From Phycisphaerae bacterium (GTDB taxonomy: Bacteria; Planctomycetota; Phycisphaerae; UBA1845), in NCBI GenBank assembly GCA_029260215.1, contig JAJDDQ010000032.1, forward strand, positions 1 to 64,000: a DNA stretch of 64,000 nt, written 5' to 3'. The notes beneath the pieces were generated by a model. The model saw nothing but the letters and a program-made list of their open reading frames with translations. It did not search any database and had not been told where the DNA came from. Below, piece by piece: positions 46,974-56,595 of the stretch. Position numbers and translations under genes: made by a program. Within the stretch, counting starts at the first letter, position 1, and every line of letters begins with the position of its first letter.

Positions 46974-47927
46974 ATGATGGTGGAGCACATACTAACAATC
47001 AAAGGACCCGACGCCGCAAACGGCAAGCCAAAGCCGTTAGCCGCAGGCAACGTATTGCGGGCAATCGAGCCGGCTGTGAAGGCAACGGTTGCGATGGGTT
47101 TCAGAGGATCGAGCACTATCCGGGGGCGAATGCCTCGCTGGCTAACAGCAGCCTCCGACATTCGCTTTGTGGATATGTCGAGTGGCGACAGCGAATCGAC
47201 GTTGTTGCACTTCGAGGCTCCAAGGTTTGGCGACGTAGCCGACGAGGTTTACAAGCAGAAGACTCTTTTTGATATTCGCCCCAATGAAAATGACACAGCA
47301 TTCAATTTATTCGCCGACGTTTTGGTAGATGTCGGAAAGCAAGATCGAGAGAGTGAACGGTTTGATTCAGGTATCCTTCGTCGCCTTGAACGATTCAGGG
47401 CTCCCGTTTTCGGGCAAGGCGTCGAAACTCTCTCGCTCTATGGAGATCGAGTCCAAAAGCAGAATCCGGCATCATTCGATTCAAAACTCGTACAACTCGC
47501 AGCGTCGCTATATCAAGAAACCCCGGCTCCGAAGCGAGTCCGAATCGCTGGCAAGTTGGACATGATTCGGGCAAGCGACCGAGTATTCGTCTTGATCCTC
47601 AAGAAGGGTGAACCTGTACGTGGCGTATGGGACCGAGCAGAGGTTGACGACTTGAAGAAGTTGTTTGGGCAAGATGTTGTTGTTGACGGATCTGCGGTCT
47701 TTAGACCATCCGGTGGTTTGCTGCGGGTGGAAGTAGAGACTATGTCAATGGCGGGCGAGCAAGACACGGTTTTCTCGACACTTCCGAGACCCACTTCTCG
47801 AAAACTGGATCTCGGCAAACTCAGAAAACGGCAAACCAAGAGATCCGGCATGGCAGCCATTTATGACAAGTGGCCGAGTGAGGAATCGGAGCATGAAATC
47901 CTCGCCGCCCTTGATGAGATTGAATAA
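46974..47927 (+). CDS. Uncharacterised protein inserted in the restriction-modification operon
   Basis: A 317-residue soluble protein that I do not recognise. It has a basic middle (RIAGKLDMIRASDRVFVLIL), an acidic phase (FDIRPNENDTAFNLFADVLV) and a charged C-terminus (SEESEHEILAALDEIE). GAGGAG precedes the ATG. It lies 31 bases after hsdS, and its stop overlaps the start of the PIN gene by one base. That position suggests a partner of the PIN protein, perhaps an unusually large antitoxin, but no antitoxin DNA-binding motif is evident. Confidence 0.75.
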   Translation: MMVEHILTIKGPDAANGKPKPLAAGNVLRAIEPAVKATVAMGFRGSSTIRGRMPRWLTAASDIRFVDMSSGDSESTLLHFEAPRFGDVADEVYKQKTLFDIRPNENDTAFNLFADVLVDVGKQDRESERFDSGILRRLERFRAPVFGQGVETLSLYGDRVQKQNPASFDSKLVQLAASLYQETPAPKRVRIAGKLDMIRASDRVFVLILKKGEPVRGVWDRAEVDDLKKLFGQDVVVDGSAVFRPSGGLLRVEVETMSMAGEQDTVFSTLPRPTSRKLDLGKLRKRQTKRSGMAAIYDKWPSEESEHEILAALDEIE

Positions 47928-48367
47928 TGGCAAGACCAGAGAGGCAGCTTTTCCTTCTTGATACGAGCGTCCTTCTCGCCTTCATCCGAGCCGGCGAGTT
48001 GGGGCAACGTATCGAGGAGCAGTTTCAGCTTCGCAATTCTCCGTTTCGACCATTGCTGTCCGTTATTTCGGCGGGCGAGATTCACGCCTTGGCAAAACGC
48101 TTCGGATGGGGACGAGCGAAGATCAATTCAATGACCACCCTCTTGGACGAGTTGGTTTGGGTGAGCATCGACGCAGAAGAGATCATCGACGCTTATTCTG
48201 ATGTCTATCTTGCCTGCGAACCCAAGGGCAAGACGATAGGTCAGAATGATATGTGGATCGCTGCCACCGCACGAGCAACTGGGGCAGTCTTGCTCACGAC
48301 CGACAAGGACTTTGACCATTTGGAAGGAAGACTCATCAACCGAATCTGGATCGACCAAGCGGCATGA
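47927..48367 (+). CDS. PIN-domain nuclease, VapC-like
   Basis: A 146-residue PIN protein. The four conserved acidic positions are visible: D in FLLDTSVLLAF, E in ISAGEIHALA, D in IGQNDMWIAATA and D in LLTTDKDFDHL. This family mostly cleaves tRNA or other RNA as toxins. It is translationally linked on both sides: one-base overlap with the unknown upstream gene and four-base ATGA overlap with hsdM. A toxin or guard role within the restriction operon is inferred from position. Confidence 0.88.
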   Translation: MARPERQLFLLDTSVLLAFIRAGELGQRIEEQFQLRNSPFRPLLSVISAGEIHALAKRFGWGRAKINSMTTLLDELVWVSIDAEEIIDAYSDVYLACEPKGKTIGQNDMWIAATARATGAVLLTTDKDFDHLEGRLINRIWIDQAA

Positions 48368-49845
48368 ACAACCACTCGCAGCAGATCGTCCAAAAGCTCT
48401 GGAATTATTGCAACGTCCTCCGTGACGACGGCATGAGCTACGGCGATTACGTCGAGCAGTTGACGTACCTCCTCTTCCTGAAGATGGCGGACGAGCGATC
48501 CCAACCGCCTTTCGACAAGCCGAGCAGCATTCCCAAGAAGTACGATTGGAACTCGCTGCTAAGCAAGGACGGAGACGAGCTGGAGGTCCACTATCGTCAC
48601 TGCCTTGAGCAACTCGGCAAACTCAAGGGCATGCTGGGGATCATCTTTCGCAAGGCTCAAAACAAGATCCAGGACCCAGCCAAACTTCGCCGGCTGATCG
48701 TGGACCTGATCGACAAGGAGACGTGGCTTACCCTCGATGCCGACGTGAAAGGTGATGCCTATGAGGGATTGCTTCAGAAAAATGCGGAGGATGTAAAGGG
48801 CGGAGCAGGTCAGTATTTTACGCCAAGATCACTGATCGAAGGTATCATCGACTGCATGCGACCGGGACCCGCTGTGACGATTTGCGATCCTGCCTGCGGC
48901 ACCGGGGGATTTCTGCTTGCGGCTCACTCGTATGTCTCCAATCACAACAAGCTCGACCCCGACCAGAAGAAACATCTCAAATTCGACGCCCTTCGTGGAT
49001 GCGAAATCGTGGACAACACAGCTCGCCTCTGCGTGATGAACCTCTACCTCCACGGTATTGATCCTGATGACAGCCCGGTCGAAGTTGACGACAGCTTGAA
49101 GGCGGACCCCGGCGATCGATTCAGCATGGTCCTGACCAATCCACCCTTCGGCAAAAAGAGCAGCGTATCGGTGGTCAATGACGAAGGCGACATGCAGAAG
49201 CAGGATGACACCATTGTCCGTGATGACTTCTGGGCATCGACAAAGAACAAACAGCTTAACTTCGTCCAGCACGTCAAGACGCTTCTGGAAATCAACGGAC
49301 GAGCCGCCGTTGTTGTCCCCGACAATGTCCTGTTTGAAGGAGGAGCCGGAGAGCGGGTTCGTCGCAAACTTCTACACGAATGCGAGGTCCATACGCTTCT
49401 TCGGCTTCCGACCGGCGTCTTCTATGCTCAAGGCGTCAAAGCCAACGTCCTCTTCTTTGATCGTAAGCCGGCGAGCGAGAAGCCGTGGACCAAGAGAGTA
49501 TGGATCTACGACCTGCGGACAAACATGCACTTCACGCTGAAGACGAATCCGCTATCCCGAAGCGACCTGGATGAATTCGTCAAATGCTTCAACCCCGAGA
49601 ATCGCAACAAGAGACGAGCGACGTGGAGTGAAGACAAGAAGCCCGATGGTCGCTGGCGGGGATTCGATTACGACGAGATCATCAAACGGGACAAGGTCAG
49701 CATGGATATCTTCTGGCTCAAGGACGAGAGCCTCGAAGACTCAGCCAACCTTCCCGATCCCGACGTCATCGCTGAGGAGATCGTCGAGGACCTTCAGGCT
49801 GCGTTGGACCAGTTTGCGGAGATCAGCAACGATCTCAGGAAATGA
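48364..49845 (+). CDS. hsdM: Type I restriction-modification DNA methyltransferase, M subunit
   Basis: A 493-residue N6-adenine methyltransferase. It has an N-terminal HsdM_N helical domain (about 5-130) and the catalytic domain GQYFTPRSLIEGIIDCM, DPACGTGGFLLAAHSY (motif I) and LTNPPFGKKSS (motif IV, NPPF). Together with HsdS it methylates the recognition site to protect self DNA. It is last in the operon, after the PIN gene, whereas hsdM usually neighbours hsdS. Confidence 0.95.
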   Translation: MNNHSQQIVQKLWNYCNVLRDDGMSYGDYVEQLTYLLFLKMADERSQPPFDKPSSIPKKYDWNSLLSKDGDELEVHYRHCLEQLGKLKGMLGIIFRKAQNKIQDPAKLRRLIVDLIDKETWLTLDADVKGDAYEGLLQKNAEDVKGGAGQYFTPRSLIEGIIDCMRPGPAVTICDPACGTGGFLLAAHSYVSNHNKLDPDQKKHLKFDALRGCEIVDNTARLCVMNLYLHGIDPDDSPVEVDDSLKADPGDRFSMVLTNPPFGKKSSVSVVNDEGDMQKQDDTIVRDDFWASTKNKQLNFVQHVKTLLEINGRAAVVVPDNVLFEGGAGERVRRKLLHECEVHTLLRLPTGVFYAQGVKANVLFFDRKPASEKPWTKRVWIYDLRTNMHFTLKTNPLSRSDLDEFVKCFNPENRNKRRATWSEDKKPDGRWRGFDYDEIIKRDKVSMDIFWLKDESLEDSANLPDPDVIAEEIVEDLQAALDQFAEISNDLRK

Positions 49846-49906
49846 CACTTGCGAATCGAAGTACACCCACACGATGCAGTTCGACGCATCAATTTGGCCG
49901 CAGAGG

Positions 49907-52033
49907 TCATGGCTGAGGGCTATTCGACTGCTCACCGGACCATGATTCGGTCGCAGGAATAGCACCGGCTATCAGCTGGCGAAACATCAACAGGTCGAAG
50001 GGCGTCACGTCGCCTGTTCGGTTTATGTCAACGTAGTCTTCGGCGATCCCAAGCGTTGGCGCGAATACCTGATCGATGATTTGGCGGAATCGGAGCAGAT
50101 CGAAAGGGTCTACGCGACCGCTTTGATCCACGTCGCCCGGAAGAAAGCCGAAATCGATGCGATCTGGTTCGGTGATACCTGGCCCGAGGTTGCCCTTCGT
50201 CATGATCTGATTTCCACAGAGGTCCTCAACGTGGGCGATGATCGTGGTCCACTCCCTCAGGGGTGGTGCCGTTGCCAATGTCACGTGAACGAGGGGGTTT
50301 TGGCTATCGTCAACGCTGGCAATGATCGGGGCCTCGCCTCCGGTTGTGATCACTTCGAACGACTCAGCACCAAGCGATTCTGCGTTTGGACCTTGAACAA
50401 TCTCACTGAACAGCAATGAAATCGTCTCAATCCCTTGATCGACCGTCTTGCCGTTTGTGCTTTCAACTCGCGGATCAACGTACCCGCTGAATGGTCTTGT
50501 GTCGCCGGGTGCTCCTATGCCATGAACGAGAACCGGACGAAGCCTGTCTGGTGGCTCAAGCGTCCAAAGAAAGACGTTTTCTTCGCTATCAAAGAATTCG
50601 CCGTGGGAATCGACACCGTCACCGGGATCGAAGTCTACCTCGCCCAAGAAGTCCCCTGTTACATGAGCGTTGTCGGATGAATCGTATGCTACACCACGGC
50701 CTCTTTCTCGGGACGAACTACTTCCCGCAACCGCCGTCCAGCCATATACGCCGCTGTTTCCATCAAATACGGTCACGAAAATGTCTCCGCTCCCTTGATG
50801 CGGATGATTGTCCACATCTGGTGAGGAATCAAAATCAGCGAAAGGCACTTCCGCGACGGTTGCGTTGACGCCAAAAGCCCCAGTGATCGCGACGTTGCCA
50901 AGCGAATCAAGTGCTATGTCGTGGGCTTCTTCGGTCCAATCACTACCGACGGCGTGCGCCCATTGAAACGACCCGGATTGACCAAGTTTCAGAACGAAGG
51001 CATCAGGGCTGCCAGAAAGGGAGGATTGGAAAAACTCATCAATGCCTGGGTCAAAGTCGACCGTTCCCCGAAAGACGCCCGTCGCGTAGCAATTGCCGAA
51101 GTCATCAACAGCGAGCCCTGTTACTTGCTCTTGTTCGGAGTTGCCGAGCGTTACGGTACTATTGTATGCGCCGTCCGCCTCGAACTTTGTAATGAACAGA
51201 TCGCCTTGTCCGCTTGCGACCTGGACGTCAACCGATTCGCTGGGATCGAAGTCGGCGGCGACATAGTAGATTCCACCAACAAGCACCGCGCCGGTTGAGC
51301 GGTCAACTGCGATAGCGAGCCCACTATCATTGCTGACGCCACCGAACGAGTGACTCCAGGCAAAGGAGCCATCGCTGGTAAACTTGATGACGAAGGCGTC
51401 ACTACCGCCGTGCGAGTGGTGGATATCCAAACCGCCGGGATTCAGGTCAACGCTGCCACGAAAGCTGCCCGTGACAAATGCGCTACCGTCATCGTCAATC
51501 GCAATTGCCTCGACTTGATCATAGTCCTTGCCTCCGAAGGTCACCGTCCATTGATACGTGCCGTCCGCGTTCCATTTTGATAAAAATGCATCCGCGTTGT
51601 CGATCGGGCTTCGCATGTCAACGCCTGATGTGGGATCGAAGTCCGTCGTCGTCGTGAAATAACCGCCAACAAATATGTTTCCCTCGTCGTCGAATTTCGC
51701 GGTTCCAGCAACCTTGTGAATGACGTGCGTCCAACCGTAGGCACCGTCTGCGAAGAGCTTAGTCGCAAAAAGCCCGCCTCCCGGGTTGGACGAAATATCG
51801 AATATGTCAGAACCATTTGTCGGATCAAAATCGATGTCACCGCAGCATGAAACTGAACCTGCTATCAAGATGTTGTCATCTTGGTCAACGGCGACTGACT
51901 CAGCCACGACGGTTGGGTCTTGGTCTACGCCAATTGTACCGATGGAGAGTGCGGCGGGGTCTTCGCACTGCGCGAGAACCCTCGAACTTCCTAACGCTAC
52001 CAATACGATCGTGAATGATTTGAAGTGTTGCAT
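49907..52033 (-). CDS. Secreted beta-propeller-like protein with EF-hand tail
   Basis: A 708-residue exported protein. Its signal peptide (MQHFKSFTIVLVALGSSRVL, then AQ) is followed by repeats of about 50 residues such as DDEGNIFVGGYFTTTTDFDP and DDFGNCYATGVFRGTVDFDP. These SBBP-type repeats are expected to form a beta-propeller. The C-terminal 90 residues carry an EF-hand pair (GDVDQSGRVDPFDLLRFRQI, DINRTGDVTPFDLLMFRQLI) and end WSGEQSNSPQP. That tail is closely related to the protein at the right edge of the window, outside the element. AAAGGAA precedes the ATG. Convergent with hsdM. Confidence 0.85.
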   Translation of the reverse strand: MQHFKSFTIVLVALGSSRVLAQCEDPAALSIGTIGVDQDPTVVAESVAVDQDDNILIAGSVSCCGDIDFDPTNGSDIFDISSNPGGGLFATKLFADGAYGWTHVIHKVAGTAKFDDEGNIFVGGYFTTTTDFDPTSGVDMRSPIDNADAFLSKWNADGTYQWTVTFGGKDYDQVEAIAIDDDGSAFVTGSFRGSVDLNPGGLDIHHSHGGSDAFVIKFTSDGSFAWSHSFGGVSNDSGLAIAVDRSTGAVLVGGIYYVAADFDPSESVDVQVASGQGDLFITKFEADGAYNSTVTLGNSEQEQVTGLAVDDFGNCYATGVFRGTVDFDPGIDEFFQSSLSGSPDAFVLKLGQSGSFQWAHAVGSDWTEEAHDIALDSLGNVAITGAFGVNATVAEVPFADFDSSPDVDNHPHQGSGDIFVTVFDGNSGVYGWTAVAGSSSSRERGRGVAYDSSDNAHVTGDFLGEVDFDPGDGVDSHGEFFDSEENVFLWTLEPPDRLRPVLVHGIGAPGDTRPFSGYVDPRVESTNGKTVDQGIETISLLFSEIVQGPNAESLGAESFEVITTGGEAPIIASVDDSQNPLVHVTLATAPPLREWTTIIAHVEDLCGNQIMTKGNLGPGITEPDRIDFGFLPGDVDQSGRVDPFDLLRFRQIIDQVFAPTLGIAEDYVDINRTGDVTPFDLLMFRQLIAGAIPATESWSGEQSNSPQP

Positions 52034-52626
52034 GACGTGTTCCTTTCTTGATTCCGCGTCGAGTTTACGTCCGCGTGAGCTAACTTGCAAATCACGACAC
52101 CTCAAATCACGAGTCTTGGCACACGTGCAATTCATGCGTGCGAATTGGTTGAGGTACGCGTGTGATCGAATATTCACAGCGCTAGTGATTATTCTTGCCC
52201 AAGCACCATGGCGTTACTGCTGAATTGGCAACGAGTTACCCAAGAACTGGTCCACAGACTCAATTGGTCCGTCTCGTTATGCAAAGTGGGTTGAGAGGAG
52301 AATTCAGGCGAAAAACCCACGGACCTAGTAGATTAAAATCATACTAAAAAGCGAGACCGAGAAACAAGCGAAACACCACTACCGGAATGCCGCAAATCAC
52401 CTCCCCGGGCGCTGACGAATTCGCGATCAACGCGGGGCCCGGTTGATGAGCGCTTCTGGACATTGCCAGGCACGAGGGACGCACCTTGGTCGGTGTAGAC
52501 ATTTTAGGTACCAGTCTTTGACAATGCGCAAAGCCGCTGGGAAGCTCTAGTCAGCTGCGTGCGCTTGAGTGCGCGGCATTCTGTCGGTGATAATCCGCTC
52601 GCCCGCCCCACCAGGAGTAATGAGAC
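52034..52626. other. Divergent intergenic region, no gene seen
   Basis: About 590 bases between divergent genes. No supported frame, hairpin or repeat; promoters for both neighbours are expected. Confidence 0.4.
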
Positions 52627-53568
52627 ATGTCGAACGACTTAGCGAACTTGCATATCCGAGAGCTTTGCCAAAAAGTCTACGCCTATGTTGTCGAAGAGAG
52701 AGTGCAAGGGGACGCCAAATCGACAGCAAGGGATGAGAGTGCACATAAATTCTCGATCAGGTGTGGGGAGAAGCAGCGGCTTGTGGACGCTTATGAGGAC
52801 GCGAAACGGAGTCTCAAAAATGCAAAGACCGATACGGCCAACCTAAGTAAGCTCGAGAAAGATTGTGAAATCGCGAAGCGCAACCGGGATGAATTCCAGC
52901 ACGATCCTACGGAATGGGAACGGCTCAACGAGGATTCGGATCAGGCCAGCGAGGAGCGCGACAATAAGCCCACTTTTTTCGATCACTTTATCGACCGGGT
53001 TTCCGTCCACTCAGGATTCGGGTTGACCGACGTGTGGAATTACATCAATCGGACTGGCCGGGGGTGCATCTGGGAGGCGCGTCAACGGCTGAACGGTGAG
53101 CAATGGGACGACATCACCGAGTTGGCCAGCAAAATGGACGACAAATCCGACCGGCTTGTGCGCTGCCTTGTTCCTGAAATCTGGGAACACTACCCGCATG
53201 TAGCGACCAGGATAGGACTTCCAGTGTGCAGGAAAGGGGAAGAACGGTGGGACCAATCACAAGACCTTGGCGAGCGTTCTCCATCGGCCACAAAGTCTCC
53301 AACGCGACATTCTCCAGACTTTCGATCGGTTCACTGGTACGGTGTCGATTATACATTTACGTCAAGTCAAGCAGCAGTTGTAAAGGTCCTGTGGGATGCA
53401 TGGGAAAACGGAACGCCGGACGTTTCGACTAGCTACCTGATGGAAAGTGCCGACCTTCTGTCGAACCGGTTAGTGGACACATTCCGCAACAACAGTGCAT
53501 GGGGGACGCTGGTCGTCGATGGCGCTACCAAAGGATCAAAACGGCTGGCCGACCCACAAGAATCCTGA
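52627..53568 (+). CDS. Uncharacterised element protein with coiled coil and C-terminal helical domain
   Basis: A 313-residue protein. Residues about 50-95 (LVDAYEDAKRSLKNAKTDTA and following) look like a coiled coil. The last 80 residues (WYGVDYTFTSSQAAVVKVLW, then LLSNRLVDTFRNNSAWGTLV) resemble a small domain I associate with planctomycete mobile elements, where it may be DNA-binding. There is no catalytic motif. The ATG at 52627 has a GGAG upstream. It lies 64 bases before the helix-turn-helix gene and probably begins the replication cassette. Confidence 0.65.
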   Translation: MSNDLANLHIRELCQKVYAYVVEERVQGDAKSTARDESAHKFSIRCGEKQRLVDAYEDAKRSLKNAKTDTANLSKLEKDCEIAKRNRDEFQHDPTEWERLNEDSDQASEERDNKPTFFDHFIDRVSVHSGFGLTDVWNYINRTGRGCIWEARQRLNGEQWDDITELASKMDDKSDRLVRCLVPEIWEHYPHVATRIGLPVCRKGEERWDQSQDLGERSPSATKSPTRHSPDFRSVHWYGVDYTFTSSQAAVVKVLWDAWENGTPDVSTSYLMESADLLSNRLVDTFRNNSAWGTLVVDGATKGSKRLADPQES

Positions 53569-53632
53569 AATACACCGCAAATACACCTCTACATTACACA
53601 CTAGCACACTTCGCGCCCGGTAGTATCCGGGC

Positions 53633-53839
53633 ATGAATAACCAATTAGTAAACCTTCACGGACTTCGGCGCGTACTTCGCCTCCCGATCGGCTGGTTACG
53701 ACGCGAGGCAGAGGGCGGTCGAATTCCATGCCTACGAGCCGAGGGGCGCATGCGCTTCAGCGTCAAGGCGGTCCGCAAGGCCCTCATGGAGAGAGCTGCG
53801 AACGAGCGGAATCCTATCAGGGAAGAAACCGATGCCTGA
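53633..53839 (+). CDS. Excisionase-like helix-turn-helix protein
   Basis: A 68-residue protein of the MerR/excisionase DNA-binding type: LVNLHGLRRVLRLPIGWLRR, then EAEGGRIPCLRAEGRMRFSV and KAVRKAL. The pattern of helix, glycine-rich turn and FSVKAVRKAL is that of Xis and phage regulatory proteins. It could direct excision or control the primase gene 39 bases downstream. Confidence 0.75.
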   Translation: MNNQLVNLHGLRRVLRLPIGWLRREAEGGRIPCLRAEGRMRFSVKAVRKALMERAANERNPIREETDA

Positions 53840-53878
53840 ATCAAAATGTTCTTGTTCTGGCTGAGGGAGTGTTGACCG

Positions 53879-55939
53879 ATGGCCCTTAACGACAAACACC
53901 GCGACGAGCTCCACGGAAGCGGGCTAACCGACGCGACCGTCGAGGCCGCTGGAATCCGAAGCATCACGTCCGGCGAGGTAAGAACTACGCTAGGCTGGGC
54001 GGTCCGCGACGTTGACTGGGGAACAGGAATCCTGTTTCCGTATCACTCCAACGGCCACGACAAGCACCCCTACAGTCGCATAAAGTTGGACTTCCCGCGA
54101 ACAAATAAAGATGGTCGCGTGGTGAAGTACGAAGCCCCAAGGAAGTCAAAGAATCGCGCGTACATCCCGCCAGGCGTTCGTGATCAAATCGAGTCAGCCA
54201 CGACAGTGCTCATCACGGAGGGCGAAAAAAAAGCGCTCTGCGTCTCTCAGTTTGGCACTCCCTGTATCGGCATCCCCGGCGTGTGGGCTTTTCAACAGAA
54301 GCGCCAGAGGTCAGACACCGGCCGGGCATTTGGCAAGCGTATACTGATCGATGAACTTTCTGCGATCAAATGGAAGGGCAAGCACGTCGTTGTCGCGTTC
54401 GACTCGGATGTGGTGACGAATGATGCCGTTCAACTTGCCGAATCGCGGTTAGCCGAAACTTTGGCCGCCGAGGGTGCCATGGTATTGGTGATGCGTATCC
54501 CAGCGTGCAACGACGGCAAGACAGGCATCGATGACTACCTCGTTGCACAAGTCGATCCGGAAGAATCGCTCTGCAAGCTGATCGCCGACGCGAAGCCCGC
54601 GGAAGTGCCAGGCAAGCTCGTGCCGATGGAATGGGCCCGGATGTTCATCGATGAGTATCACGCGGCGCCGGATGGGCCAACGCTACGTTGGTATCGAGAC
54701 GAATTCCAAAAGTGGGACGGTAAGAAATATCGCATTGTGCCCGCCTCCGAAATGGTCGCTACCGTCCTTCTGTTCCTCGACGCACGTGGCGGCTGCGCGA
54801 GGCCCTCAATCGCCCGAGATGTCCTCGCATGCATGGGTGCAGAGTTGCGCGTTCCGTTCGACATCCAGCAACCGGCTTACCTGGGGCGTTCTCCGGCGCC
54901 AAACCTGATCGCAATGTCAAACGGGCTTCTTAATTTGGACCAAGCGCTAGCAGGTCCCGCAAAGTTGAAGCCGCACACGCCGCGATGGTTTTCGCCGTTC
55001 GCCCTGCCATACGCCTATGATCCGATCGCTGAGTGCCCTACATGGTTTCAGACGCTCGATCAGCTCTTTGATGGCGACGAGCAGTGTATCGAATTGTTGT
55101 CGCAGTGGTTCGGCTATTGCCTCACCAACGACACCCGTCACCACGCCATCATGTTGCTGGAGGGGCCCCCGCGGTCGGGAAAGGGGACCGTACTCCGCGC
55201 CCTGGAGCGCGTTGCCGGTGCGGACAATTGTGTTTCGCCGCGTCTGTCAGCCCTGGGTGAACGTTTCGGTCTATGGTCGCTGATCGGCAAGCGGGTGGCG
55301 ATCTGCCCCGACGCGCACCTCGGTCATGGCGATAAGGCGCTCGGTGTATTGGAAGTTCTGAAGAGCGTGTCCGGGGAAGACTCCATCGACATCGATCGCA
55401 AGAATCTCCCGCCCGTCACCACGCGGCTGCAGACACGGATTGTGCTCGCGGTCAACGAGTTGCCCCGATTCGGCGACAACGCCAACGCCCTCGAGTCACG
55501 CATGCTCATATTGCCTTTCCGGCAGTCGTTTGTCGGTCGCGAAGATCGGCAGCTCGACGAAAAGCTGGAGCGGGAATCACCGGGGATCTTCCGTTGGGCA
55601 CTCGAGGGGCTGGCCCAACTCCGAGCGCACGGAAAGTTCACACAGCCGGCGGCGTCAGCAGAGATTCTCGCAGAGTTCTCCACCCTCACCTCCCCCACTC
55701 GAGCCTTTGTCGAGGACTGCTGCACGGTCGACCCGGCACTGGCTGTGGGACGCAACGCACTGTGGCTGGTGTGGTGCCAATGGTGCCATGAATCTGGACA
55801 CCGGGAGGGTTCGCGCAATTTGTTCGGAACGAGGTTGCGGTCGTTGATCCCGTCGGTGAGACGGCGACAGAAGCGCGGCACTGGTGGCGAACGACTTAAT
55901 GAGTATCTGGGAATCGGTCTCGCGGAGGGACGATCATGA
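53879..55939 (+). CDS. P4-type primase-helicase with N-terminal DUF3854/TOPRIM domain
   Basis: A 686-residue replication protein. The N-terminal DUF3854-like TOPRIM domain (about 1-230) has TVLITEGEKKALCVSQFG with the catalytic Glu and HVVVAFDSDVV with the DxD acids. A D5_N-like region follows, then an SF3 helicase with Walker A GPPRSGKGTVLRALE, Walker B-like RVAICPDAHLG and motif C IVLAVNELPRF. Such proteins start replication of satellite phages and integrated elements. The stop overlaps the next gene by four bases. It indicates the element can replicate after excision. Confidence 0.88.
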   Translation: MALNDKHRDELHGSGLTDATVEAAGIRSITSGEVRTTLGWAVRDVDWGTGILFPYHSNGHDKHPYSRIKLDFPRTNKDGRVVKYEAPRKSKNRAYIPPGVRDQIESATTVLITEGEKKALCVSQFGTPCIGIPGVWAFQQKRQRSDTGRAFGKRILIDELSAIKWKGKHVVVAFDSDVVTNDAVQLAESRLAETLAAEGAMVLVMRIPACNDGKTGIDDYLVAQVDPEESLCKLIADAKPAEVPGKLVPMEWARMFIDEYHAAPDGPTLRWYRDEFQKWDGKKYRIVPASEMVATVLLFLDARGGCARPSIARDVLACMGAELRVPFDIQQPAYLGRSPAPNLIAMSNGLLNLDQALAGPAKLKPHTPRWFSPFALPYAYDPIAECPTWFQTLDQLFDGDEQCIELLSQWFGYCLTNDTRHHAIMLLEGPPRSGKGTVLRALERVAGADNCVSPRLSALGERFGLWSLIGKRVAICPDAHLGHGDKALGVLEVLKSVSGEDSIDIDRKNLPPVTTRLQTRIVLAVNELPRFGDNANALESRMLILPFRQSFVGREDRQLDEKLERESPGIFRWALEGLAQLRAHGKFTQPAASAEILAEFSTLTSPTRAFVEDCCTVDPALAVGRNALWLVWCQWCHESGHREGSRNLFGTRLRSLIPSVRRRQKRGTGGERLNEYLGIGLAEGRS

Positions 55940-56394
55940 AGGATTTGGCACAGATGGCACAAGTGCCCCCCCAGAGCACGCGTAAGGGAATGTTTGCTGA
56001 ATGGAAGAGTAAAATAATAGGGCGCTTAAGAGAATCACCTGTGCCGCCTGTGCCACCGCAGTTTTTGGCCAAGAATGAGGGTTTGGCACAAACGCCCGAT
56101 GGAGACGCCGTCGGTGAGGCGGCTGGTCACGCCATTGGTGAGCAAACAAGGCCTGCACCCGTGCCCGTGGGTGAACGCTGGTCCCTGGCTGACGAGCGAG
56201 AGTGTTATTCGAAATGCAAGTGGTGTGGCGGCGCGATCGAATGGGTGAGAGTCGACAGGGTCTTCGACAGCCTCCACCCCGATGGGCGAGCTCCGAATCG
56301 CCAGGAACGGCGTTGGTTTGCCCTCGACCCGGATTTTTCCCCCCACGGGTGTGGAACAACGAGATTGATCATGTCGTCGGAGAGCGCGAAATGA
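55936..56394 (+). CDS. Small element protein with zinc-ribbon-like cysteines
   Basis: A 152-residue protein coupled to the primase (ATGA overlap) and to the next frame (ATGA overlap). The N-terminal part is low-complexity and Pro-rich. The C-terminal part has CKWCGGAIEWV, then H in DSLHPDGRAP and CG in FSPHGCGTTRL, a possible zinc-binding C-x2-C...H-x-C arrangement. Family unknown; an accessory replication or regulatory factor is likely from context. Confidence 0.7.
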   Translation: MKDLAQMAQVPPQSTRKGMFAEWKSKIIGRLRESPVPPVPPQFLAKNEGLAQTPDGDAVGEAAGHAIGEQTRPAPVPVGERWSLADERECYSKCKWCGGAIEWVRVDRVFDSLHPDGRAPNRQERRWFALDPDFSPHGCGTTRLIMSSESAK

Positions 56395-56579
56395 CTCGAA
56401 CTTCCTGTGGTCCATTCACAAGTCTCATCGACCTCCGAACCAGTGACGAAGCCCGTTCGGTGCTGAGTGCGCGAGTGATCGCTGGTGTCGGACATTGGCT
56501 TGTCTTAGACCGGCTACCCAGCGTGGGCGTCCTGTGCGGAAGCGATTGGAAGAGTCCAGATAGCGTGTGTGCGCGATGA
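56391..56579 (+). CDS. Small coupled element protein, 62 residues
   Basis: The frame starts at an ATG overlapping the previous stop (ATGA, 56391-56394) and reads MTRTSCGPFTSLIDLRTSDE, ending at TGA 56579. Composition is balanced and the next gene starts 16 bases later, so it fills an operon slot. No family recognised. Confidence 0.55.
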   Translation: MTRTSCGPFTSLIDLRTSDEARSVLSARVIAGVGHWLVLDRLPSVGVLCGSDWKSPDSVCAR

Positions 56580-56595
56580 TGGTTGATGAGATTGG

